17,864 nucleotides of DNA from CAYRYU01 sp964428355 (GTDB lineage: Bacteria > Muiribacteriota > Ozemobacteria > Ozemobacterales > Ozemobacteraceae): NCBI GenBank assembly GCA_964428355.1, contig CAYRYU010000131.1, forward strand, positions 1 through 17,864, written 5' to 3'. Below the pieces are notes generated by a model, which was not told where the DNA came from, did no database searches, and saw only the letters and a program-made list of their open reading frames with translations. Shown one piece after another: positions 1 to 6,839 of this stretch (its first letter is position 1; each line of letters begins with the position of its first letter). Position numbers and translations under genes: made by a program.

Positions 1-96
1 ACGGTTTCGGTTCCCGGGCGGGCCGTGCCGTTTTTGCCGAAGGTTCTTGCTCTCGGCCGGACCGCTCTCCGGCCCGGATCCGCCTTCAGGAGACAT
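1..96 (-). CDS. Possible start of an unrecognised gene, cut by the window edge
   Basis: An ATG at 94-96 on the minus strand opens a frame that stays open to base 1 (32 codons, MSPEGGSGPESGPAE...). It overlaps the 3' end of the upstream membrane-protein gene by 11 bases in a different frame, which is a common arrangement in translationally coupled genes. The visible peptide is rich in Gly, Pro, Ser and Arg and has no recognisable domain. A weak purine-rich stretch (GGGAAG) lies about 7 bases before the ATG. It could equally be a chance open frame in GC-rich DNA. No function can be given. Confidence 0.3.
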   Translation of the reverse strand, partial: MSPEGGSGPESGPAESKNLRQKRHGPPGNRNR

Positions 97-664
97 CTGG
101 AGGCTTCCCTGGCCCTGGTTCGCGGAAATAGGGGCGATACTCCGACATCGATTCGAGAGCCAGGAGGCTCGAAAGAAACCGATAAACCGCGGCCAGCCTC
201 AGCCCCCTCGGGGTCAAAACGAAAACCCCGCCTTCATCCCTGATCAAACCCCCATCCAGGCATTCGACTATCCGTTTGTCGACGAAACCATCAGCGTCGA
301 ATGCGTGCTGGATCGCCTCCCGGGAAAGGCCCCTTCCGGAATCGACGAAGAACTGAAGCATCTGGCTTGCGCAGGAACGGTCGGCGGTGATCGGACCAAG
401 AAAGGAATACAGGCCGGCTGCGAAAAGGGACGTGGTGGCGGATCCGACGAGGGCAAGAACCAGGGCCTCCTTCGAGGAAAAAAACGCGGGGAGGGTGAAC
501 CACCCCGCAATGCTTACCGCACCCGCGGTCACGAGTGCAACTCCCGTCGAAACGGGAAGAAGATGCCTGCGGACGAGGAAACGGGCTACCAGCCATTGAA
601 TGACCAGGAAACTGGCAAGGTGCGTTCCCAGGAGAACCCCGAATCCTGCCACATCGGCAAACAT
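86..664 (-). CDS. Small membrane protein with C-terminal winged-helix-like domain
   Basis: 192 residues; I do not recognise the family. The ATG at 662-664 was chosen because GGAG lies about 7 bases before it, and because the longer upstream extension runs antisense-like through the preceding gene. Three hydrophobic segments are visible at about residues 4-31, 36-62 and 67-94. The remaining cytosolic part (about 95-170) looks like a winged helix: a Leu/Phe-rich first helix, the segment GLSREAIQHAFD, a second helix VDKRIVECLDGGLI, and a wing-like GGVFVLTPRGLRLA, which resembles the 'LTxxG' wing of MarR/PadR-type regulators. The start lies only 2 bases after the stop of the PilT-type ATPase, so the two are almost surely co-translated and may act together at the membrane. 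A membrane-anchored regulator or an assembly partner of the pilus motor are both possible; this is inference. Confidence 0.8.
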   Translation of the reverse strand: MFADVAGFGVLLGTHLASFLVIQWLVARFLVRRHLLPVSTGVALVTAGAVSIAGWFTLPAFFSSKEALVLALVGSATTSLFAAGLYSFLGPITADRSCASQMLQFFVDSGRGLSREAIQHAFDADGFVDKRIVECLDGGLIRDEGGVFVLTPRGLRLAAVYRFLSSLLALESMSEYRPYFREPGPGKPPDVS

Positions 665-666
665 TC

Positions 667-2496
667 TCAATCTCCGCCGGGATGCTTCAACCCAAGGCGC
701 TTCTCGATTTCCTGTTTCTGGGCCGAGTTGGCAAGGGCCTCTTCGGGCGTGATCTTCTTCTGGTTGACCAGGCGCATCAACTCGTCGTTCAGGATCCGGT
801 TGCCCTTTGACTGGCCCGTCACCATCGTGTTCGGGAGCATGTGGGTTTTCCCCTCCCGGATCATGTTGGAAACGGCGTAGTCCGGAACGAGGATCTCCAG
901 AGCCGGTATCCGGCCCCCTCCGATCTTCTTGCAAAGGGTCTGGCAGCAAACTCCCACCAGCACGTCGGCGAGCACCGACCTGATCTGGTTCTGGGATTCG
1001 GCGGGGAAGAGATCCACGATCCGGTCCACGGTGCTCATCGCGGTCGCGGTATGAAGTGTGGCCAGGACCAGATGACCCGTGTTCGCGGTCTCCAGGGCCA
1101 TCGAGATCGTTTCCAGGTCGCGCATCTCCCCCACTAGCACGACGTCGGGATCTTCGCGCAGCGCGGCTTTCAGCGCCCTCGCGAAGGAGTTGGTGTGGAC
1201 GCCGACCTCGCGCTGGTTGACGAGAGCCTTCTTGCTCTCATGGACGAACTCGATTGGATCTTCGATGGTCAGTATGTGGACCTCCTCGTTGCGATTGATG
1301 TGATCGATCATGGCGGCCAGCGTGGTCGATTTCCCGCTTCCCGTCGGCCCCGTGACGAGGACCAGGCCCTTGGGGTAGTCGCAGAACTTCCTGAGGATGT
1401 CCGGCATCCCCAGCTCCTCGAGCGTAAAGATCGTGTTCGGAATGTGCCTGAAGACGGCGCTCACGCCACGATGATCCCGCAGGATGTTAACGCGGAAGCG
1501 GGAATGCTTGTCCATTGCGTAGGCGAAATCCTTGTCGTTCTCCTTGGCGAAGATGTCATGGACGTCGTGGCTCATGATCGGACCCAGGAGGTGGAGCACC
1601 TCTTCGTGGCCCATCTTCAGGAAGCCATTGATCGTCTTCATGTCGCCGTGGATCCGCCATCGCGGATACTGGCCCGCGGAGAGATGAAGGTCCGATCCGC
1701 CCTCCTCGACAAGCCTTTTGAGGAGGTCGTCGATATGTTTCGCCCCGGAACCCGATTCGGGAGCGGAAACGGCTCCGGGTGCCGGGGTGGTTTCCCCACC
1801 ATACCCCTGCATGATCCGGCTGAAGAACCCGGTGTCGATCGCGACGGGCTCGAGTTTCATCCCGGGGAGAAGCCGGGTGCAGGTTTCCATCTCGTTCGAA
1901 TCAAAAACGTCGCAGTATCCGAGCAGGAGGGTGTTTCCGTCCTTCTTGAGCGGTACTATCCGTTGCCGGCTCATGAAAGCCTGGGGAAGCAGCCGGAGGG
2001 TGTCCGCGTTGGGAAGGGGGGCGTTCTCGTGCGCCTTGTGGGAAGCATTGCCCGCAGAGTTCTTCAGGCGCTCGGCGAGGATCCGCAGCATGGCCAGTCC
2101 GGCATCGGGGATGGCCGTCAGGATCTTGAAGAATACATCCCGGTTCATCTTCAGGATCACCGATTCCTTCCTCGCAACGAGGGTGGCGGGGTGGGTTTCG
2201 TCCAGGAGGACGCCGATTTCCCCGAGAATCTGGGCGGGGCCAAGGTGGGTTATCTCGATCGCGCTGTCTCCCTGGCCCATGATGACACCGACGTCACCAT
2301 CCAGGATGATGAACAGCGAATCCGCTTTGTCTCCGGTCTTCACTATCACCTCGCCGCTCTCGAAACTCTCGAAGATGGCAGCCTTTTCGACCACCTGTTC
2401 CCGCTGCTTTTCGTTCAGCCGCGACAGGAACTCGGCTTTGGCCAGGACGGGCCTGATTTTCGTTAGGAACTCCGGTGTCAGTCCGAGATTCTTCAA
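667..2496 (-). CDS. PilT-type ATPase with N-terminal cyclic-nucleotide-binding-like domain
   Basis: 609 residues against about 350 for ordinary PilT. Domains in order: cyclic-nucleotide-binding-like beta barrel (about 20-145, with the phosphate-cassette-like stretch GEIGVLLDETHPATLVA at 92-108); a GspE/MshE N-terminal-like half domain (about 160-232); a Ser/Gly/Pro linker; and a PilT/GspE secretion ATPase (about 252-595). Walker A is GPTGSGKST (383-391), the Asp box TIEDPIEF (410-417), the Walker B region DVVLVGEMRD with Glu457, and the His box GHLVLATLHT (474-483). PilT proteins power type IV pilus retraction at the inner membrane, in the cytosol. Glu93 of the cassette is kept, but the Arg that normally contacts the cyclic phosphate is His102. 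The start codon is TTG (2494-2496) with AAAGGAG six bases upstream. It follows the cyclase gene by 114 bases and is tightly linked to the small membrane protein downstream. Cytosolic pilus or type II secretion motor is secure; regulation by a nucleotide is inferred. Confidence 0.93.
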   Translation of the reverse strand: MKNLGLTPEFLTKIRPVLAKAEFLSRLNEKQREQVVEKAAIFESFESGEVIVKTGDKADSLFIILDGDVGVIMGQGDSAIEITHLGPAQILGEIGVLLDETHPATLVARKESVILKMNRDVFFKILTAIPDAGLAMLRILAERLKNSAGNASHKAHENAPLPNADTLRLLPQAFMSRQRIVPLKKDGNTLLLGYCDVFDSNEMETCTRLLPGMKLEPVAIDTGFFSRIMQGYGGETTPAPGAVSAPESGSGAKHIDDLLKRLVEEGGSDLHLSAGQYPRWRIHGDMKTINGFLKMGHEEVLHLLGPIMSHDVHDIFAKENDKDFAYAMDKHSRFRVNILRDHRGVSAVFRHIPNTIFTLEELGMPDILRKFCDYPKGLVLVTGPTGSGKSTTLAAMIDHINRNEEVHILTIEDPIEFVHESKKALVNQREVGVHTNSFARALKAALREDPDVVLVGEMRDLETISMALETANTGHLVLATLHTATAMSTVDRIVDLFPAESQNQIRSVLADVLVGVCCQTLCKKIGGGRIPALEILVPDYAVSNMIREGKTHMLPNTMVTGQSKGNRILNDELMRLVNQKKITPEEALANSAQKQEIEKRLGLKHPGGD

Positions 2497-2502
2497 AATC
2501 GG

Positions 2503-2509
2503 CTCCTTT
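2503..2509 (-). promoter_or_regulatory. Ribosome binding site deciding a TTG start
   Basis: AAAGGAG on the minus strand, six bases before the TTG at 2494-2496. There is no better ATG or GTG nearby, so this site fixes the start of the PilT-type ATPase. Confidence 0.75.
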
Positions 2510-2564
2510 CAGAAACCTGTTGGTGACGAGGTAAATCGGAAATGGGGGAAACCCCGGAATGGTC

Positions 2565-2594
2565 AATTTAGCCCACCAGGGACCGGAGGGTCAA
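2565..2594 (-). promoter_or_regulatory. Possible sigma70-type promoter for the PilT-type ATPase
   Basis: On the minus strand TTGACC (2589-2594) is followed after 18 bases by TAAATT (2565-2570), in the 114-base gap between the cyclase stop and the ATPase start. It would let the ATPase and the membrane protein be transcribed without the cyclase. Seen by eye only. Confidence 0.4.
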
Positions 2595-2610
2595 TCTTGC
2601 GAGGAGCTTT

Positions 2611-5600
2611 TCAACCAGAAAGCGGCTCGGGCTCCATGGATACGAGCTCATAGAGCGCAACAGGGGCGGATTTTCCCTTGATCGGAACCTTGTCAAGAAA
2701 TTCGACGGTCGCCACCCCTCCAAGGAAATCCCGGGTCGATTCCGAGACCATGACGTTTGAATACCGGCCTCTCTTCGACTCGCTTTCGAGCCGGGAGGCG
2801 AGGTTCACCACGTCGCCGATCACGGTGTTGTCGAGACGGCCATGGCGGGAGCCGACATGGCCCGAGATGCACTCGCCCGAGTTGATCCCGATCCCGTTCC
2901 GGATGGGAAACAAGCCCTTTCGTTCGCGGTCCCGATTGAACTCCTCGAGCGCAGCCCGCATCCCAAGGGCAGCCCGACAGGCCCGAACGGCGTGTTCCCC
3001 ACCCGCTTCACCCTGGCGGGGCCGGAAAACGGCCATCACGGCATCACCGATGTACTTGTCGATGTCCCCCCCCGAACTCACGATCGGCTTTTCCATGGCC
3101 GTGAAGTAGTCGTTCAGGAGGTCGACGATCTCACCCGCATCATTGCTTTCCGAGATTCCGGTGAAGTTCCGGATGTCGGAAAAAAGAACGGTCACGCAGA
3201 TCCTCATCGCGGGTTGGAATTCCCCCGCTTCCTCCCGACGGACCGTCTCGAGAAGGTTGGCGGAAACGAATCGGGACATTCGGGCACGTTCACGAAGGCC
3301 CATGGTCATCCGGTTGAACCCCGCCGCCAACTCCCCGAACTCGTCGTCCGTGCTGATCTCCACCCGGATATCGAGATCGTCCTTCTCGATGGAGACCGCG
3401 GCCTCCTTGAGCGCAAGGAGGGGTTCGGAAAAGCGTCGGGAGAGGAACAGGCTCATCCCGAAGCCAATTCCGAAGGCATAGGCCAGGAGGACGACGATCT
3501 TGAATTTGAGGGCCTGGATTTCAGACCTTATTCCGTCTCCGCTTCGCCGTCCGAAAATGATGAAATTTCCGTCCCTGAGGGGAAGTGCCCCCAGAAATCC
3601 GCCCCCGGGTTTGTCGAACTCGTCGCGAGAGGCGAAGCAGTTTCCTGCCACCGCCTGGTCATAAAGCTCCTGGTCGGTGGGTGAATCTTTCCAATTCAAT
3701 GGCCTTTTCCAGGTATAAGCAGTTCCATATCCCCAGCAAAGGAGGGAATCCAGGTTTCCTATCAAGGAGACTCCCTGGGATCTTGATTGTTGGGGAGCCC
3801 GCTCGAGCCCCCCTGGCATTGCCCCTTCCGTGGACGCCAAGCCCCTGAAAGCTTCGCCCTCCTGGCGAGCTCGGTGCACGGCGCCCTCCGTGGACGCCAG
3901 GACCCCGTTGAGGAAGTCCCCCAGAAGGATTTCTGTGGTCAGTGTGAGGAACACGATTCCGGCGGGGGGTGCGGGTGGCGGATCGGGCCGTATGAAATCA
4001 ACGAACGAATAGACAGGGTTGGAGATCCCGAAATGGACCTTCTTCAGGAGATTCATTTCCGCCATCAGCCCGAAAAAGTGATTCGTTCCGATGAGTTCCT
4101 TGAACATCTCCGCCTTGAGGCTTGCCCTGTCGACCTTTCGAATCCCGGGTCGGAGGGGTTCCTCCTTGCTTTCCTCCGGAACACTCTTTTGGAAAAGCGG
4201 GTCCACAACCGATTTCATCAGGGCTTCGCCGTTCCGTTCGGAATCCCTCGAGTCAACGGAAACGATCGCTTCCTCATCGGCGATTCGCAGATAGTACTGA
4301 TTGACGAATTTCGCCTTGTAGGCTTGTTCCATGAACTCCGCCATTTTCTTGCGACTTCTGGTCATCTTCGCAAGGGAGTCCCGGATCTTCCTGAACCTTT
4401 TGAGGGCGACCATACGAAACGATCGGTATGCCTCCTCGACCTCCCTGAGACCGGATTCCAGCGAAAGAAGCGACTCCCTGCGGCTGAAGACCAGTTTCGT
4501 TGAGATGAATGAGAACCCGACCATGGCGAAACCGATGAAGGGAATCAGTGTTGCCGTGAGAAGTGCTGCGTTCAGCTGGCCCGAAATCCGGAGAGGAAGA
4601 GCGGCGTCATTTAGGAAGGACATGAACCCGAAGACCAGGAAAATACCACTCCAGGCGAGAAGGATGAAATCCAGGAGGGGAAGGAATCTGCGGGTGGGAT
4701 GGACGAGGTTCTCCTTTGGTACGGAGACGACGATGTGCCATTCCGGAAGCTGGTGCGGGACGTCGACCCAATGCCTGCCAGAGGAGGTTTCGAACCAACG
4801 TCTCTCGGGCCTGCCAAGGTGGTTCGGCCGCCATGTCCGCCGGAGATCCTTCTCCTTCGCGCGTTTCGAGGCCCGCATCAAAGGCCACGATGGTGGAATC
4901 CGGGCGGATTCGAATGAGACGAGGAAACCGCCCAGAGGTTCTCCATTTCGTTTTCGAAAGAGGCCGAAAGCCATTTCCGTGCTTCCCACCCTCGAAAGAT
5001 TGGGGTAGAAACCCCCACAGACCATGCCATCGGGGTCATCCCTTCCATGGCCGAACTTATCCCGGTAGGAATAGGGGTTCGCGACTGAGTTCCAGAGGCC
5101 GCCCATGATCTTTTCCATCAGACTCCCGACATCCTTGGACGTTGGGTCGGTGATGATCTTCGAGATCCGTTCCCGCTGGAATGCCGGTTCGTGGGACCCG
5201 CCCCTGACGCGCTGGAGGAAATCGGGGTGATCCCGGGCGAACTCCTTCAGGTTGGAGAGGAATGCGATCATGGGCGCAACTTTGGACCTGGCTTCGGAAG
5301 CCGTTCCCCAGATCAGGAGGGGGCTCAGGTTGGGGTCGAACACCCAGATTTCGTTCGCGGGAAATGGGAATGCCAGTCGCAGGCCTTTTCTGAACCTGAC
5401 CGCCCATTTCCTGTCGATCCCTGCACCGGGTGAAAGTCTTTTCAGGAGCTGGTTCAACCTGGAAAAAAGCTGAGTTTCCCGGTCAGCCTCGAGCAGGAAA
5501 CCCTCCATGTCGGTTTTCGCCCGCCCGCAGATTTCCTCTTGCAGCCGTATCTCGTCGAGTCCAACGGTGTCGCGGATCACTTTTCGGACCAGGAAAAGAG

Positions 5601-5682
5601 GAAGGATGACGAACAGGATCAATCCCGTCATGAGCAGGAACGGGCGATGGTCGCGTCCCGTTGTTCTGGGAAAGGTTTTCAC
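2611..5682 (-). CDS. Class III adenylate/guanylate cyclase with two sensor regions and HAMP domain
   Basis: 1023 residues. Predicted order: TM1 (about 14-33); extracytoplasmic region (34-330); TM2 (336-356) and TM3 (371-394) forming a hairpin; a charged helical stretch (400-455); second sensor region (455-725); TM4 (727-747); HAMP (748-800); class III cyclase (825-1015). Catalytic residues are intact: metal ligands Asp836 (FSDIRNFT) and Asp880 (DKYIGD), the substrate pair Lys876 and Thr953, and transition-state Asn960 and Arg964 (VNLASRLE). The Lys/Thr pair is the CyaC-like adenylate-specific pattern, so cAMP is the likely product. The start is the GTG at 5680-5682, because an in-frame TGA lies at 5695-5697; no clear ribosome site precedes it, and Met18 is an alternative. 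It heads the minus-strand group with the PilT-type ATPase, which carries a cyclic-nucleotide-binding-like fold. The ligand of either sensor region cannot be read from the sequence. Confidence 0.92.
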   Translation of the reverse strand: MKTFPRTTGRDHRPFLLMTGLILFVILPLFLVRKVIRDTVGLDEIRLQEEICGRAKTDMEGFLLEADRETQLFSRLNQLLKRLSPGAGIDRKWAVRFRKGLRLAFPFPANEIWVFDPNLSPLLIWGTASEARSKVAPMIAFLSNLKEFARDHPDFLQRVRGGSHEPAFQRERISKIITDPTSKDVGSLMEKIMGGLWNSVANPYSYRDKFGHGRDDPDGMVCGGFYPNLSRVGSTEMAFGLFRKRNGEPLGGFLVSFESARIPPSWPLMRASKRAKEKDLRRTWRPNHLGRPERRWFETSSGRHWVDVPHQLPEWHIVVSVPKENLVHPTRRFLPLLDFILLAWSGIFLVFGFMSFLNDAALPLRISGQLNAALLTATLIPFIGFAMVGFSFISTKLVFSRRESLLSLESGLREVEEAYRSFRMVALKRFRKIRDSLAKMTRSRKKMAEFMEQAYKAKFVNQYYLRIADEEAIVSVDSRDSERNGEALMKSVVDPLFQKSVPEESKEEPLRPGIRKVDRASLKAEMFKELIGTNHFFGLMAEMNLLKKVHFGISNPVYSFVDFIRPDPPPAPPAGIVFLTLTTEILLGDFLNGVLASTEGAVHRARQEGEAFRGLASTEGAMPGGLERAPQQSRSQGVSLIGNLDSLLCWGYGTAYTWKRPLNWKDSPTDQELYDQAVAGNCFASRDEFDKPGGGFLGALPLRDGNFIIFGRRSGDGIRSEIQALKFKIVVLLAYAFGIGFGMSLFLSRRFSEPLLALKEAAVSIEKDDLDIRVEISTDDEFGELAAGFNRMTMGLRERARMSRFVSANLLETVRREEAGEFQPAMRICVTVLFSDIRNFTGISESNDAGEIVDLLNDYFTAMEKPIVSSGGDIDKYIGDAVMAVFRPRQGEAGGEHAVRACRAALGMRAALEEFNRDRERKGLFPIRNGIGINSGECISGHVGSRHGRLDNTVIGDVVNLASRLESESKRGRYSNVMVSESTRDFLGGVATVEFLDKVPIKGKSAPVALYELVSMEPEPLSG
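3821..3900 (-). repeat. 20-base direct repeat spaced 60 bases, inside the cyclase sensor
   Basis: Bases 3821-3840 and 3881-3900 match at 17 of 20 positions, with an identical core TCCGTGGACGCCA. They encode two copies of LASTEGA, exactly 20 residues apart (about residues 595-601 and 615-621). The segment between and around them is low-complexity and charged, unlike the rest of the sensor. It looks like a local in-frame duplication that lengthened a surface loop. Confidence 0.7.
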
Positions 5683-5728
5683 GCGCGAATGATATCACGA
5701 ACCGGTTGCCTGAACGGATTTTCAATTT

Positions 5729-5757
5729 TTGAAAAGATGGGGTGACTGTTGTATAGT
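5729..5757 (+). promoter_or_regulatory. Sigma70-type promoter for the aldo/keto reductase
   Basis: TTGAAA (5729-5734), a 17-base spacer and TATAGT (5752-5757), in an AT-richer patch between two divergent genes. Transcription would begin near 5764, giving a leader of about 48 bases to the ATG at 5812. Spacing is optimal and both boxes match consensus at five or four of six positions. Confidence 0.65.
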
Positions 5758-5811
5758 GTCGCATCGGGATCGACGGGATTGTCAGAGAAAATTCGGGATT
5801 CGGGAGGGACT

Positions 5812-6819
5812 ATGAACAGACGCGCCTTTTTGAAAGCGGTCGGTGGGCTGGCCGGCGGATTCTTCCTCGACAAGCTGGGAGCACTCGAACTCCTGGCCAG
5901 AACCTCCCCGATGCCCATGCGCCCCCTTGGGAAGACCGGGCTCGATGTTTCCGTTCTGGGGCTGGGAGGTTTCAACGTCAGCCTGGACAGTCTGACGGAC
6001 AAGACCGCGACCGATTTCATGCGGTTCGCGATCGACCAGGGGATCAACTTCTTCGACAATGCCAGGGAATACAACAAAGGACTCGCGGAAGAGCGCATGG
6101 GAAAAGCACTTCGGGATGGGTATCGCGACCGGGTAGTCCTGATGACGAAACTTTGCGACCACGAGAGGCGCTACAAGGGGATCATGCAGAGCATCGAGGA
6201 GAGTCTCAAGGCTTTGCAGACCGACCACATCGACCTTGCACTCTTCCACGAAGTCGTCTATCCGGACGATCCCGCCTGGATCTTCGAGCGGGGGGGAATC
6301 GAAGCCGCAATTGAGGCCCGGAAGCAGGGGAAGATCCGTTTCATCGGTTTCTCCGGCCACAAACTTCCGAGGTTGCACCTCGAAATGCTCAACAAACCCT
6401 TCAAATGGGATGCAGTCATGCTTCCTCTGGGAATCATGGATTACCACTTCCGATCCTTCACCCGACATGTGCTCCCGACGCTGGTTCGCCGCAACATCGG
6501 GATCATAGGGTTCAAAACCCTCGGCGGGTTCATGTCGGGAAGCCCCCAGAAAGCCGGGGTCCCTGTCGCCGAATGCCTGCGCTACTCGATGAGTCTTCCC
6601 GCGAGCACGATCGTCGTCGGGATGGAAACCATGGACCAGCTGAAGGAGAATCTCCATACGGCGCACACCCTGAAACCGATGTCCCGGGCCGAAATGGATG
6701 AACTCCGGCGGCGGACCGCCGAGGTCTCGAAAGACGGAAAGCTCGAAGCCTTCAAGATCTCCCCCGTTTACGACGGCTCCCGGGGCAGACTCGCGAACGG
6801 CCTTCCACCGGTCAACTGA
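5812..6819 (+). CDS. Tat-signal aldo/keto reductase
   Basis: 335 residues. The start at 5812 has GGGAGG five bases upstream. The N-terminus MNRRAFLKAVGG carries a twin-arginine motif followed by a hydrophobic stretch (about 9-29), predicting export of the folded protein through the Tat system. The rest is an aldo/keto reductase barrel from MRPLGKTGLDVSVLGLG (36-52). The catalytic tetrad is complete: Asp82 (FFDNA), Tyr87 (REYN), Lys113 (LMTKL) and His146 (ALFHEV). Family members reduce carbonyls with NAD(P)H; a Tat-exported form would need cofactor bound before export or a different electron source. No 4Fe-4S ferredoxin-like tail is present, unlike some anaerobe members. Transcribed alone from the promoter at 5729-5757; it converges on the Sel1-repeat gene with 20 bases between their stops. 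Substrate unknown. Confidence 0.93.
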   Translation: MNRRAFLKAVGGLAGGFFLDKLGALELLARTSPMPMRPLGKTGLDVSVLGLGGFNVSLDSLTDKTATDFMRFAIDQGINFFDNAREYNKGLAEERMGKALRDGYRDRVVLMTKLCDHERRYKGIMQSIEESLKALQTDHIDLALFHEVVYPDDPAWIFERGGIEAAIEARKQGKIRFIGFSGHKLPRLHLEMLNKPFKWDAVMLPLGIMDYHFRSFTRHVLPTLVRRNIGIIGFKTLGGFMSGSPQKAGVPVAECLRYSMSLPASTIVVGMETMDQLKENLHTAHTLKPMSRAEMDELRRRTAEVSKDGKLEAFKISPVYDGSRGRLANGLPPVN

Positions 6820-6839
6820 AGGGGGTTTTCCGGCTTCGG

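Noticed and set aside
665..949. Longer form of the small membrane protein starting at 949
   Set aside because: The added 95 residues are charged, Pro-rich and read through the end of the ATPase gene; the ATG at 664 has a good ribosome site and begins at the first hydrophobic segment.
1195..2466. 423-codon plus-strand open frame
   Set aside because: Antisense to the PilT-type ATPase, whose motifs are complete; the plus-strand product has no family features.
6820..6839. Shared terminator between the convergent reductase and Sel1 genes
   Set aside because: The 20-base gap shows no convincing stem plus T tract on either strand.
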